From the NCBI GenBank assembly GCA_903813345.2, contig CAIIXF020000012.1:25742184-25806183 (forward strand): a DNA stretch of 64,000 nt, in the 5' to 3' direction. The position numbers were made by a program, and so were the translations under genes. The stretch is from Owenia fusiformis (taxonomy: Eukaryota > Annelida > Polychaeta > Sabellida > Oweniidae). Positions 1-13,165 of this stretch are shown here, one piece after another; position 1 is the stretch's first letter, and every line of letters begins with the position of its first letter. Below the pieces are notes generated by a model. It was not told where the DNA came from, did not search any database, and worked only from the letters and a program-made list of their open reading frames with translations.

Positions 1-520
1 TATGATATTTTTATCCCTAAAAGTCTACTTGGAATCTTTACCCATTTCAGACCAAAAAGGTTTATTTCATTATTATGACGATCACTTCCAATATACATAC
101 ACTCTGTTTTTTCTCTATTAATACTTAAACCTGATATTAGTCTGAAATCCTCAAAGATGTCAAATGCTTTTTGTAATGACGTTACGTCCTTAAGAGTCAA
201 CATGGTATCTGCAAAAATCGCTAGTTTTTGACTTGCCTCGCCAATGTAAGGCTAGCATCTCTATAACAAGTAAAAAATTCAAGCAACTGATCGGGTCCCC
301 CTGCCTGTATGAGCGTTTAACTCTAAACCAGCCAGTCGACACGTTGTTGTTAAGGACGCAACTTTTAATATCATTATTAAACATCTTAACCCATCGGATC
401 AGATCAGGTCATCTCCGAAATTAAACACCCTTAGTACATATGCTCAATATAATCAAACTCGACACTGTTGTAGGCTTTGAGAAAATCCACCATACAAACA
501 CCTCTCTCAGGCCCGTAAGA
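1..520 (-). pseudogene. Non-LTR retrotransposon reverse transcriptase, C-terminal fragment
   Basis: On the minus strand this stretch reads as the middle and end of a LINE reverse transcriptase domain. A palm block with KAYNSVEFDYIEH lies near 440-480. A block with RQGDPIS follows near 290-310. The catalytic FADD-type box near 206-218 reads FADT, so its second aspartate is missing. Downstream comes a thumb-like segment (GLSINREKTECMYIGS) that runs off the left edge. Stops and frame changes separate the blocks. The partner N-terminal piece is at 2207-3043, in the correct order. The clade is probably L1/Tx1-like, judged from the residue pattern only. The copy is clearly dead. Confidence 0.85.
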
Positions 521-526
521 CACTTT

Positions 527-2206
527 TCTCCAAGGGGGGTGCGGTTTTTAGCTTACTAAAGAGAATATAAAATTGTCATTTTTTTGCCGCGTAAATCAAA
601 TCGCGTAAGACAGAGGGGGGGGGGGTCAGTTACTCCCTATATTGGTTTGGAATTAACAAATACAACTTCCAAACGTTCCAATTGTTTTGTGGGGGGTGTG
701 AGGAGTAGTGCACTTCCCCTAGAAAATTTTACAGTTTTGAGATGCTATTTGGTGCTTTCTGGGCACTTTCAAAGTGTAAGTTTCTAAGTAGTACGCCACC
801 ACCACAAGGATAAGAGTTGAGTGAATAAAATACGAACATTCAGGGGGGTCTAGGGGTTCTCCCCCAGGAAAATTTTGAAATTTGGTTGTATTTGGAGCGA
901 ATTTGTAACCATCTGGTACGCCTGTGCGTTATGAGTCAATAAGAAAAATGTGAATTTTTTTCAAATTCTTTTGGGGGTGTCAAAGTGGATGAGAGGGTGA
1001 AGTGGGGTGGGGTGCCAGTAGGGGAGCAAGGGGTTGTCCCCGATAAACATTGACCATATCAAGGTGCTATTTGATGATGTCTGGGCACTTAAAAAATGTC
1101 TGAGACAATACATGAAATTCAGAATATTTTGTTTTGTGGGGGATGTGAGGGGTGGCTAACTCTCCTAGAAAATTTTACAATTTAAAGATGATATTGGGTG
1201 CTTCTGGGCACTTTTAAAGGTATTAGTCAATAAAAACATTGAAAAACAATCACAATTTTTTTCAAATTTTTGGGGTGTCAAAGGGGGGGGGAGGGGTGCC
1301 AGAGGGGGAGGTGGGGCTGGGGTACCAGAGGGGGAGCAAGTGTTTGTCCCCCATATCAAAATTTACAACATCAAGGTGCTATTCGATGAAGTTTGGGCAC
1401 TTTAAAAGTGTCTGTGCCTAAAAGCGCATATTTCCCAAGAAAATTTTACAATTATAAGATGCTATTTGGTGCTTTCTGGAGGGCACTTTCAAAATGTGTG
1501 AGTCAATAAAAAAATTTGAGGGGGAGGTGGAGTGGGGATGCCAGGGGGCGAGTAAGTGTTAGTCTTCAAGAATCATTAACTTTATCAAGGAGCTATTTGA
1601 TGATGTCTGGGCAATTTAAAAGTGTCTGAGACAATACATAAAACAAATTCAGAACCTTTTCATTGTTTTGTTTGGGGTGTGAGGGGTGGCCCACTCCCCC
1701 TAGAAAATTTTACAATTTTATGACGCTATTTGGTGCTTTCTGGGCATTTTCAAATTGTATGAGTCAATTAAAGAATTTGAGAAAATCACAATTTTTTTTT
1801 TGGGGGGGGGTCAAGGGGGGGGGCGCCAGAGGGGGGGGGTTATGCAAGTGCAAGATGCAAGAGGGGGAGCAAGTCCCCCAGAAACACTAACTATATCAAG
1901 GAGCTATTTGATAATGTCTGGGCACTTTAAAAGTGTCTGAGACGAACATTAAAATAAATTTAGAACTTTTCCATTGTTTTGTGGGGGGTGTGAGGGGTGG
2001 CCAATACCCCTAGAAAATTTTACACTTTTAAGATGCTATTTGGTGCTTTCTGGGTACTTTCAAAGTTTATGAGTCAATGAAAAAAAATTACAAAAAAATT
2101 TTTTTCAAAAAAAAAATTATTTTCAAGTTTTTTTCTTTTAAATTTTATTTTGGGGGGTAACAAAGGGGGGTGCGGTCGCACCCATCGCACCCCCCCATCT
2201 GACGGC
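527..2206. repeat. G-rich complex tandem repeat splitting the LINE
   Basis: Related sub-units of roughly 130-190 bp alternate, each ending in CTGGGCACTTT or a variant (near 759, 1080, 1206, 1393, 1608, 1738, 1917 and 2047). Larger units carry GTGTGAGGGGTGGCC near 690, 1145, 1677 and 1988. Runs of 6-10 G are frequent on the plus strand. The block lies exactly between two halves of one reverse transcriptase, so it was inserted into, or expanded inside, the LINE. Open frames here are low-complexity and not credible genes. Confidence 0.75.
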
Positions 2207-3043
2207 CCTGTCTCTTCTTGGTGTATTTCAAAAGATCCTCGACATAGCGAATATTTTCTCCAATAAACCTCCCTTCAATGCAGTTTGATCCGATCCAATA
2301 ATTTTACCTAGAACAGCATTTATTCTCTGTGCTATTGATTTGGATGCAATTTTATAATCAATATTTAACAAAGTAATTGGTCGCCAATTTTTTAAATATT
2401 CTGAATCTTTTTCTCCCTTCGGTATCAGGGATATAACACCTTGCCTTTGGCTCATAGAAAGAATACCCTTTTCAAATGCAAAATTGAATGAGTTAACTAC
2501 GGATTCTTTAATGTCCCAAAATTGCTTGTACCATTCGGAGCTAAGACCGTCACTTCCGGGTGTTTTTCCATTTTTAAATCTCTTTAAGGCTTTAAAACAT
2601 TCATCAGTTAAGGTTCCCTCACATGACCATCGTTCATTATTATCTAATTTATCTATTTGCATTCCTTCATCAAAACGTCTAAATTTCTCACAATCTTTTA
2701 ATGATTTCGATGAATATAGTTCTTCATAAAGTGCTTTTATTTGATCAAGAATTTCAGTCTCATCCGTAACAATGGCTCCATCAACAATAAGTCTTGTAAT
2801 GTGTTTTTTATTATGGTTAGATTTTTCCAAATTGAAAAAATACTGATTACTTTTCTCCCCCTTTTCAACCCATTCAGCCCTTGAACGTTGGATTGCCCCT
2901 TCAGGTTTATACTGATAAATGTCATTTAGCTTAGATTTTGCTTCATCGTATTTCCTACAGTTGTCTGCATTGAGATTATTTCCGTTGACCAGCTCACTGT
3001 CTAGATTCTCTAATAATTTAATTAGCTCTATCTCTTCAGTCAT
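2207..3043 (-). pseudogene. Non-LTR retrotransposon reverse transcriptase, N-terminal fragment
   Basis: A 271-codon minus-strand frame (3043 to 2228) carries the linker and the first part of a LINE reverse transcriptase. Near its start is RAEWVEKGEKSNQYFFNLEK, a typical L1/Tx1-group pre-RT segment. TPGSDGLSSEWYK follows, then VISLIPKGEKD and NWRPITLLNIDYKI of the RT fingers. The reading frame shifts near 2280. The following residues (GRFIGENIRYVEDLLKYTKK) sit in another frame and reach about 2207, where the G-rich repeat interrupts the domain. The rest continues at 1-520. No endonuclease domain was recognised upstream. Confidence 0.88.
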
Positions 3044-4199
3044 TCCATATATAAGGAGACATCCAAGGTTCCAAACTTTTGAAAAATGAACTTCGTTTCA
3101 TTGCATTTATTTTCAGATTTTGATTTTGTTTTATGTATCCTCTATAAAATCCCCAAGTTTTGGCATTTTAACTATTCTATATCAAAAGTTACACTATTTT
3201 GAAAATAAGAGGTGTAAAATTATAAAAAGCGTATAGTTTAAGATTCGTTCTCGATACCTGTTTTATTCTATGGGGATTTTAGCTAACTTGATATGCGATG
3301 TCTTCCTCTGGTAATCTCTATTCTATAGATCACTAAGAAACAAAACTATAAATTGCATTTGGGAAATCACTTATCACTTTAATCGAGAAATAACATATTT
3401 ACGTTGTAATGCATAAATGCAGTCGCTTCTCAAAAAAATTGTTTTACAAAACGCAACACTGTCATGTATTCTCATGATGTATAACACAACATGTGAAAAG
3501 TTATTTTGGGCATACAATGAAACTATGGGATTTCGCTTTCAAATCATCATATATTTGTATGTGGCAAAGACATCTAGTAATAATCAGAAACAACGTCGCT
3601 TAAAGTAATGGTTGACGCAATTGTTAATCCACCGAATCTTTCTCGTATATATCCAAAGTCTTAAAACACAAGCTCCTGTCCATTGTATTGTCACCATAAA
3701 CCATTTTATATCTTTTAATAGAGATACAAAATTACTTTGAAAATAATAACGTATCTTAATATTATTATCAAAACATTTTAACTCGATCAATATCATTTAC
3801 TTATTTGTTTAGAATATAAACTCGTGATATGACCAACTACAAACAATAACAACTTCTTAAACAACAAAACAACAAAACATAAAATGCTTCATAGCAGAGG
3901 CAAATGAAAGAGAACGTCGCTTAAATCTAAGACATTTCGTTCCTTTAAAAAAATGTCAAATGTTTACTTCACTGGAATAAGGATTTAGCCAACGTTTTCA
4001 CTAGATGTGCTCCACTTTTGCAAGATCAATTGCATGTCACTGGCGGCGATTTTCATCATCTTATTTCAATTGTTTTCCATTTAGCCCAGCACGGGGCACA
4101 TAGTATCGTCTTCTTCTGATACGTTCCTTTTCAAGGTATTTTTGTCCCTCGATTTTTTTCTTTCTTTCTCTACAGTGCGTATAAAAAAAACGCAACAGA
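3044..4199. other. Gene-free DNA
   Basis: The stretch is AT-rich with only short spurious frames. I recognise no gene, RNA or element here. Confidence 0.5.
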
Positions 4200-4625
4200 T
4201 TGTTATCTTAGAAAAGCACAAAACCAGTGATAACAGCATTGATTTCATTCAATGCACCATAAAGCCATGTGTCTCCTCTTTACAATGATATATCATTCAT
4301 TGATATTTGGTCATGGTTGGGTGAGTAATCATTCCATTTGCAAAGTGGGCCAAAATTAGCTTCGGGCCAAGTTATAAACATTGCAAAAGTCAGTGTACGG
4401 AGCCCAATGCAATATTGGACGAAAACATAAAACCAATGCTGACTGCATCCTTTTAATTCAATGTACCAAAAAGCCAAATTACTCTTCTTTGCAATGGAAT
4501 ATCATTCATTCACAGGGAGTCATCTCTGGCCGAATAATCATTAATTTTGCAAAGTGAGGCAAAATTCAGCTCGGACCCAAGTTTAAAACATTGCAAAAGT
4601 CAGTAAAAAGGGGCATATGGGCTAT
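4200..4625. repeat. Two-copy tandem duplication, about 215 bp unit
   Basis: Two diverged direct copies follow each other. Shared landmarks include ATATCATTCATT (near 4291 and 4499), TTGCAAAGTG (near 4338 and 4548) and ACATTGCAAAAGTCAGT (near 4377 and 4588). No coding capacity is seen. Confidence 0.7.
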
Positions 4626-5849
4626 TGGAAGAAGGTGTGACAGGTATGGCATAGACAGTACTGTAAAGTGTTCATACTCATACTCTTGCAAGAATAATCC
4701 TATACCCCTCCAAATTGGCAACACTTCCTTGTACATAAAGATGCGCTCATCTGTCCACGTCATGCATTGTTCAGCCCTGAATCATGTGTGGGTTAAAGCA
4801 AAGAAAAGCAGCCCATGGGCAAATCTTTCTTGAGGTTTTGCAATATCTGGTGGAGGAATTGTGAGCACAGATGCTCCTGAGATAGCTCCAAAAGAAAAAG
4901 TCACAACAATTAAATTCAGGGGAACTTCCATTGGCACTAAGCCCTTGCACTGATTTTTTTCTGAGCTCTTTTCGCATGATGTTTCGCAAAAACTCCCCCT
5001 TGTTAAATCCGCTCCCCCGATAAATCCTGGCTACGGGCCTGAAATTGGAATATAATATCTTGGTCTATAATTTATAAAGATGATTTTCTAGGTTTCATAG
5101 GCCGTCATTCCCCCAGAGGCCTCCTTGAAACATACCGATTGCAATGTTTACCCATTTCAAACATGTCTCTGTTTCAAACAAACCAGGAAAACAGATAACT
5201 AGAAATGAATGAAAGGACCCACTGTCCTGTGCTCACACAGATTGGAACCTTCAGAGGAATGTATATCCTGACTTTCAAACCAAAATATTGATTTGGATTT
5301 GTAGTCTCGAACTTTGAGAAACTTAGATAGCAAAGTTGTGTGACCCTAGTTTGATGACCTTTGACCTTGAAAATTTTACTTAGTCAGAGCTCAGTAAGGT
5401 CTTTTGTGAATAAGCTGACCAAAATTTACATCCAAAAATCAATTTGAAAAATCAACTTTTTTGACCTTTCGAAGATCACTGAAGGTCAAGTAAATGTGAA
5501 CTCCTGGCATCTTTTAGGTGACTTTCAAAAAAGTGGTCAAATTGAAGCAAGTTGAAGAATAACTTATTTTTACTGTTTTTTGACGTCAAATATCTCAAAA
5601 ACTGTAAAAATGTGATGCTGACATATATTGAGCAATATGTAGGGAATGCTTAAATCTAGTAATGCAAGAAATTCATTGCAAGAAATGATCAAGTATAAGG
5701 CAAACTTTGAGAAACTTGTCAATCACAAAACCTGCCATTGACTTTATACATGAGAAAGTTTCCTGAAAATGACTAAGTCCTACTTTTTGTCAAATTTTAT
5801 AGAGTAAACACCAAAAGCTGTAATTAAATGCATCAAATGTGGAATTTCT
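4626..5849. other. Gene-free DNA, probable left part of an old repeat element
   Basis: There is no credible gene. From about 5330 the sequence has TTTGACCT and TTTTGACGTCAAA wording. It resumes in the same orientation near 12960 (CCTTTTGACGTCAAAATC), as if one old element were split by the 5.85-12.86 kb insert. Confidence 0.35.
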
Positions 5850-5990
5850 AGTAATTTCCAGACGTGCTTAGTCGGTCTAGGAACTCCATGTATCTAGAGA
5901 TTTCTAGGCGTGCTTAGACGTGCTTAGAGCTGGCGTGGACAGAGAGTGACTAGAGTCTAGAAATCTCTAAGCACGCCGTGGTTAGACACA
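5850..5990. repeat. Left motif cluster of a possible 7-kb inserted element
   Basis: The cluster repeats GACGTGCTTAG and TCTAGAAATCTC in both orientations and begins TGGAATTTCTAG near 5850. The same words, inverted at the outer edge, recur at 12680-12860, which ends CTAGAAATTCCA. This suggests paired subterminal repeats. Confidence 0.4.
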
Positions 5991-6289
5991 AGACAAAATT
6001 AGTCGTTATTAAATTGCCATGTGAGATTTTGCGCTATATATGGAAACATTTAAATTATAATTTACCGCACGTGTTAATATTTCAAATATCAAATCAAAAA
6101 GAGTATGTTTTCACTTTATATCCGACTTGAGTCACGAAAAGTACATCGCAACATGGCTTCTTAATTGTTAACTTGTTATAAATTAAGAAGGTCTGTTTAA
6201 ATGGGTATTTCCACTAATCAACGCCCATTATTTCGCATTGACAAGTACCAGGGCCGAATCCAGCATTTGCTAAGGGGATGACTTTTGAA

Positions 6290-6567
6290 TTATTCCAGGG
6301 GTGAGGTCACATTTGATATTTGCTCAAAAATTACACGAAAACTGCTCAAAATGGTGAAAGAATTATTGGCCAGGGGATACGGTATTATTTTAAACTAGAC
6401 ATCTCTGTCGGCGAGGGGGGGCTAACTTATTCCAGGGGTGGGGTCAAATTTGATATTTGTTCAAAATCACACGAAAACTGCTCAAAATGGTGAAAGAATA
6501 ATTGGCCGGTGGATGCAGTATTATTTTAAACAATACATTACTGTCGGCGAAGGGGAGGGGGGCTAAC
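6290..6567. repeat. Two-copy tandem duplication, about 135-145 bp unit
   Basis: Two direct copies share TTCCAGGGGTG, ACACGAAAACTGCTCAAAAT and CTGTCGGCGA in the same order. The remaining sequence from 6568 to 8100 shows nothing I can name apart from poly-C and poly-G runs. Confidence 0.7.
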
Positions 6568-8097
6568 ATATAGTTGAAACTACAGAATACGCTTCCTTAA
6601 TTTTTGATAATCTATAAACATAATCTTGTCATAAACAACTACTGATTTATATATATGAACGGATATTTGTAAATTTGGTTTAAAAAGAAACTGAATATAG
6701 GGTAAAAATGAGGGAGACACAGACGTCGGAAGAGTGGGGATAAAATCTAATCAACACTCAAGACAGAATGAGAATCATATGTCTGGACTCGCAAGATTTT
6801 CATAAACATATTTGTTGATTGCTCGCGAAAACAAAAACAGAACAAACAAAATTTCAGGGTTCATTGGCATCACACAATATTTGCAAAATGGGGGAGAGCA
6901 TTTTCCCAGCTTTAACTATCAGATTCAGTAGCACCCTGCCCTTGATATATTAATACATAGTTTTCTTGTACCCCTTTTCAAAAATACAACGAACTAAATA
7001 CATAGTAATAATGATCTTGAAATTGATTTCTTTGATCTGTAATCTAGATCACACAATAACTTATTAACTGTTTGATTGCGTTTTTGCTTCTTCAAAGACG
7101 GGATGTCCCAAAATTACCTTGATTATAGCATGGGCTTTCAACAAGAGAGTCCACGATTGCAGTCTACATGGTCTATAGGCTATTTTTAATTTCTCGTTAT
7201 TCTAGTTGTGTATCTCTGAATCCCGGCTCTGATTATCATATACAATTTACTTTAACCAATTTTACCCGTTTTTTGAAATTCAAAACTGTCACATACATAT
7301 TGGTGGTCCCTAATCATATTAGGACCAATAACAAATAACATAATTTAACTGGAAAACATACAATACATATTCATCATCTCATCTATTTCTCCGATTTGTA
7401 TCTCTCGGTAATCGTTATGCCTTGAGCCCCCCCCCCCTTACAGATACTTTAGATACACTTATTTTGACGCTACTTAATTTGACGAATTTGCTCAATTTCA
7501 AATATTGGCGGCTATTTAATTTGGCGGAATCAGGACTGAAGTTTAATTTTTGTCTATGTCTATGCATGGGCTATCAAAAGATTCTCTTGAAAGCCCATGG
7601 TTTATGTCATTAGGACGGGTATTTACTAAAATATTTTCTGTATTTCTTTTGGAATAATGTCTGACATGTTGATGACATGCTCAGTTGACAGGAAAAGGGC
7701 CCCCAGAAGATTAATTTTTAAAGTGCATTTGACAAAAATTCCAAACTGAAAATTGACGGATTTTAATTTGGCGGATTTTCTGGCTCCGTCAATCCGTCTA
7801 ATTAAAACGGGAGCCAAATTAAGTGTATTCAGTTATATCAATATTATTTTTCATCTACATGTATATTGATATCTCGTTCTGACCATCGTGAATCCTGAAC
7901 ATTCCAAAAAGGGCATATTTTGTGTTCACCTTGACATAATGTACATGTAACTGTGTCTGTGATCTTCAGTCAGTGACAGTTGTAGAGACTAGTTGCAACT
8001 TTAAAAAGAAAAAAAATTAAAAAGAAAAAAAGAGACTAGTTGCAACTGGTGATGTTTTCCATGGAAAGCCGTGAGCACGCTTTGCAAACTATCGCTG

Positions 8098-8100
<3 letters not shown>

Positions 8101-8175
<75 letters not shown>
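8101..8175. repeat. (TC)n microsatellite
   Basis: An uninterrupted run of about 37 TC dinucleotides. The Ser-Leu and Arg-Glu reading frames over it are artefacts. It is followed by a G-run and a C-run (8186-8221) that recur at 10150-10375 and 11953-12225 with similar flanks (GAAAGCTGGC), so it probably lies inside a dispersed repeat. Confidence 0.95.
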
Positions 8176-8177
<2 letters not shown>

Positions 8178-8229
8178 GTGGAGGGGGGGGGGAGTTGCGA
8201 TGAGTGCGAAGGCACCCCCCCCAAAAAAA

Positions 8230-10674
8230 AAGCTTATAAAACATAACCATTAGATAGAAGAAAAGAGCTTTCAATTTTTTTTATTTGAAGTTTCAATCTC
8301 ATTTTTGAAGAATTTTGAAAGATGCATCCTATCTTGATTTCTATTATTCAAGATCAGATAAGCGGGCAGATAAGTAAAAAATACCGACTTGGAAAAGGCA
8401 AGAAGGTATCCCGGTGTGAAAGAAATGATGGCCCCCCGGGGATTAAGGTCCCCTTTCTTAACGGCCCTTACTGGCCCTGATTGTGTATAAGATAATGAGG
8501 GAAAGAGTTGTATCGCGGTCACCATATTAATCAATGGAGAGTAGGACCATAATTTGAAAGGACCTCCTACCCTTTTACACCGGCATAAATAATGTCAGAT
8601 CAACATCCTAGATATAGTGATATCTGAACACCCCCATCTAACGGCCCTGAGATTCAAAGTGCTCTCTGAAAGTGTCCAAAAAATGATGAAAACTGCATGT
8701 GATTGAAATTTTGGCCAGTCATATGTAAGAAATCCAGCCCCCCCCCCCCCCATCTACCCTTGGCTCTTACCATGGACATGGATGAAATTTAGGGGTCATT
8801 TTCAAATGCCCGATTACAAGATTACAGTGATTTATTTCCGCCCTTACATAACAGTGTTGTTGGTGGGCAGAGGAAATCGAGTATGTATTGATCTAGTTAA
8901 TTAGTGATTACAGATAGATTAAAGGAAAAGTGACTTGAAAGTGAATTCTCAAAATTGAGAATTCTGATTGTAATCAAAACTATATGAATTGACACTAATC
9001 GCACGGACATGGACTAGTATTTTGAATCATTTCATATCCTATCCAACAGCAAGTGAAATCAAATGATCAAGCTACATTATCTATTGAAACTTAAATAAAG
9101 GACAATATTTTTTTTACCTTTTATGTCAGTCTCAGATGTTGCTTGCAATTTTTTGAGTTTTTGAGGCGTACTTATGGCCACTTGTGTAACCATTAGAGTT
9201 TTTAATGGTCATTTTGACTATATATAATTGTTAAGTTTTAAGCGCAGTTTTGGTCTATATGCTTATAATAGAAAACTTTAAGGAGATGATTTGGTCTACG
9301 CTACCCTTTGCATTCGTTTGACTTCACTTCTTAAAAGAGAGCTTCGTCTTCGTAGTTTAACTAGACTCTGCACGCAGGGTAGGTCTACGCCATAACAAAA
9401 CCTTTAAAAAGAGGCATACTATTGGTCTAGACCAGAAAGTAAGGCGTATTAGAGGTCTACTTTTAGAGCCCAATCTAGAAAATAAAAGATGAAATCATTA
9501 CCCCCCCTCCCATACATTCACTATAATTAAGTCGTTGTTGAGTTCGGATGTTTTTCAAGTTTAAGTTTATGCTCAATCCAGATAACATATTCTTTATAAT
9601 AAAAATAAAAAGTACTATTATGTAGATATATATCTCCGATATTTCCTGTAAGAATGTGGCAACGAAAATGGTGCAACAAGACCTGGGCCTAAGACTCAGA
9701 CTCAGGCCATCTCTGCTATGCACAAGAATGATGACAATTTCCTGGGAACGATAGATGTATTTGCGATGTCCGAATACATGATTGTGGCCAAGATTGCGAT
9801 TTGCTAGATTCTGATTTTGGAATTTCTTTGATCAAATTTGAAATTCAAACTAACGGTCGTAGTTAGGACTCTGTGATAAATGTTTAAGGCCCGGGGTTTA
9901 AGGGATATTGAATTATTAGGGGCCCTGGAGAAACCAATGTGGAGGGGTCATAATATTACAAGTTCACGTGCACTTTGTCTCTAAAATGTGTAGCTTAACT
10001 CCTCTCAAATGATAAAGTTAATACGTACATAGGGGTTATGCACTGGAATGTTTTGGATATAGGGAATATTCTGAGGGATATTAATACAATATATCTTCCC
10101 GAGACTTCCCGCGTGTTAATGTCCTGTTTAAAAAACAATAGGTGTTACCAAGTGGGGGGGGGGGGTACGATGGGTGCGATAACCAATAAAAAATAGAACT
10201 ATGAGATAGAAGAAGAAAAGGGTAAAATCAAAATGCTTTTTATTTTGAGCCTCTAGCTCAATTTTGAAAGAAGTTGCATCAATATTTGTAAAATCCAAAA
10301 TAAATTTATTGGCCTGTTTTAGCCACAATGGTACCCCCCTGACTGATAACCGAAATTCGTTTGGGCATCACCCCCCCCCCCGACTGAAAGCTGGCATGAT
10401 TTTACCTTTTGGGATTCGATCAACTTGAGTTTTTCTGGGAAAATGAGGAGTCTTCAATGGTGCATCGACATAACATGGACTGGTGAAATACATGATGGTA
10501 TCCCGATGCTAAGTCATTGGAATGGTCAATGGTGTATTTGAAAAGTGCTCACAATGGTGAAAAGCTGCACGCTTTTGAAAGATCTAGACTTTTTGGCCGG
10601 GGGGGGGTGACGTGCACCAACCCTTCCAAAGGGACACGATACATTTCTCGAGGGCTCAGAGGGCCAGAGGTTAA
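8230..10674. other. Gene-free, repeat-derived DNA
   Basis: There is no credible gene. Poly-C and poly-G runs near 8740, 10157 and 10370 flank AT-rich filler. The segments at 8225-8400 and 10180-10330 resemble each other (AGATAGAAGAA followed by an ATTTTGAA-rich stretch), consistent with two copies of one dispersed element. Confidence 0.4.
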
Positions 10675-11222
10675 AGGGTTCCGATAAGCTTCCCGTATAA
10701 AAACAATATGGCGGCTCCTGGATCAGTCCATTTTTAAGAAATAAGGGGAGTTCTGTAAAATCCAGTTTATTGAAATTGTCTTTGAGATAAAGTAATCCGT
10801 TTATAATGATTTTGAAAACGTTATCCATAGAGTGATTGCGTTCAAAGAATATGTACAACAGCCAATATAAATCCTTGTATTAGAACTGATTTGTTTCATT
10901 TGTAGGATATTTCATATGCCAAGCTATGTGCTATTACGTTATGGGGAAATTTAGATGTCAATTTTTCCTTATTATACACAAATAGACGATCCTGAAACTT
11001 CACCCATAAATGTGGAATTGATTTGTCAAAATAAAAATCACCCTTTTATAAATGTGTGACGATCTATACATATACTTATGCTATATAACAGTTAGAGGTG
11101 TTGACACAACGACCTCGAGCCTGTGAACCCTTGAGTATTATTCCGGGATCGGGCCTTTTATACTAAACGGAGAGAAACACCATAAACGATCGTTCGATTT
11201 GCTAAAATATATGCGTCACCCT
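10675..11222. mobile_element. MITE with TTAA target duplication (piggyBac-like), long copy
   Basis: The element starts AGGGTTCCGATAAGCTTC and ends ATGCGTCACCCT. It is bounded on both sides by TTAA (10671-10674 and 11223-11226). A short relative with the same two ends, also between TTAA sites, lies at 18148-18252. TTAA duplication is the hallmark of piggyBac transposition. There is no transposase frame, so the copy is non-autonomous. Confidence 0.75.
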
Positions 11223-12679
11223 TTAATATCATGTTGTCACAGGGTATAAAACCATAGGCCATATTCAATTCCGATCATGATATTCCTAACTCTCTTCAAT
11301 GAAATATGAAGTTCGAAGTCCATATCTAAACTTTGTATGATGAAACAAAACCAGAAGTATTATATCATAAGTCTACAGAATATCCGAATGACTTAACTAA
11401 TGACATTTTGAAATATAAAATTTTATTGAATAATATAAACACATCAGCATCAAAAAAATCAACAAAACAATAAAACAGCGACCAAACAAAATCGCTTGTT
11501 GCTCAGATGTCTATGACTTTACTGTGTCAGAGCATGATGATGAAATTACCATTCGCCTGTGTTTAATAGGCTCAAACAGAGCTTCACACTCTTTTCGTTT
11601 CAAAATCTCTTAATTTTCAAATGGGAGACGAATTCAATTTTTGTTTTGAGGTGAATGCGATATTTGTGAGATGGATTGGTCAGGACAATGCGATTTTCTT
11701 TTCGAGCGATGGACGATGGACGGTAAACACAATATCGCGTCTTCATTACGTACCCCTTCCATTAGATTGGCAATCGTGTGTTTTCATTTCGAAGCATATC
11801 AATATTTAAATCTAATTCTTTCCTCAATTGCAACGCTAGATCTAGTAGTTCAGTTATTTGTGACATTTGACGAATTTATCTAAATCGCCAATCATAATCA
11901 GGCTTTGATTAGATAGGTGGCCGAAAAGGGGATCCTGTTACTAATTTTATGGAGGGGGGGGGGGGTGTATGTAATATTGACCACCGTCCAAACAATTATT
12001 TCCTGCACTATAGTCTATAGGAGAGAAGTACTCTAAAATGGGTTTCAAAAAACTATTTTGAAGGAGTTTTTGTTTTTAGCGTAACGTACACTGTATTTGA
12101 ATTCTTGTTTGCTTTATAAGATTAATTCAAAATAAATCTTATTTTCATGGCTTGTTTATGCAACAATCGCAACCCCGTGACTGAAAACCGAAAAGTTTTT
12201 GGCGATCGCGACCCCCCCCCCCCCCATCCTGAATGAAAGCTGGCTTCGCCCCTGCCCTATATCAATTAGTAATGATACATTGCATACACAATATAAACAC
12301 ATAGTTTTTTCATCCATTTGGTCAGACACACAATAATAATACTATTCTTGTATCTTGCTTGATACCCGGGGTTTGATGTAACAACTTGATAGATGCCCGG
12401 GAAAAAATATTTTTACTAGTTATCAGTAAAGCTTGTTTGGTATTTTACAACCTTTAAACAGTACGTGATTTATTATTCAATCATATATGTAAAACGACAT
12501 GGTATACGTGAACAGTTTGTTATACAAAATAATAAATAAAATAGATAAAAGATAAAAAGAAAACAGTATATTTCAGTGAAAGTATGTCTAAATTATGAAT
12601 GTTGATCATAATTGCTTATAACAATATACATTCATCTGATTCGATAATTACTTTATTCTAGATTTCAATCATTAGTCTC
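11223..12679. other. Gene-free DNA
   Basis: AT-rich DNA with poly-G (near 11953) and poly-C (near 12211) tracts. Short frames near 11621-11883 show no family features. Confidence 0.45.
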
Positions 12680-12860
12680 AAGGCGTTCCAAGACTTTTTG
12701 TCACACTCTAAGCACGTCTTTGCACTGCGTGTGCTTAGACGTGCCTAGAGATGTCTAGAGTTGGTTTCATCGCGTACCTAGACGTGTCAAAACTAGTCAC
12801 ACCTAAGCACCCGGCGTGCTTAGACTTAGTTTCTAGACGTGCTTAGTCTAGAAATTCCAT
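12680..12860. repeat. Right motif cluster of a possible 7-kb inserted element
   Basis: The cluster is rich in CTAAGCACG and GACGTGCTTAG words and ends CTAGAAATTCCA, the reverse complement of the start of the 5850 cluster. It is followed by DNA resembling that left of 5850. Confidence 0.4.
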
Positions 12861-13114
12861 TTTTCACGCAGTGGCAAGAGCTTTGAAATCTTCAGAGGAC
12901 ATAAGTTGCATATAAAGCAACTACTACAAGTTATCTGAAAGTTCTTCAACAAAGTGTCTAGTATTTACAGAAAATTTGACCTTTTGACGTCAAAATCAGC
13001 AATTTCTCGGAAACTGGGCGAACTTGGGAAATGGCAATGATAGGTCAAATAGGAAATATGGATATGCATAAAATGAATGTGGTTATGACTCAATCCGAAT
13101 AGCAGTGTGCGGCT

Positions 13115-13165
13115 AATGTTGATGGACGGACGGACCAACGGGCGGACGGACGGACGGAGGTCTTC
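13115..13165. repeat. GGAC-rich simple repeat at an element end
   Basis: Degenerate GGAC tetramers are followed by a conserved-looking tail with CGAACTTCGTTCG near 13178. This resembles the end of a dispersed element. From 13200 to 14424 I see nothing I can name. Confidence 0.5.

Noticed and set aside
8036-8253. Ser-Leu and Arg-Glu repeat proteins on both strands
   Set aside because: These frames are pure translation of the (TC)n microsatellite.
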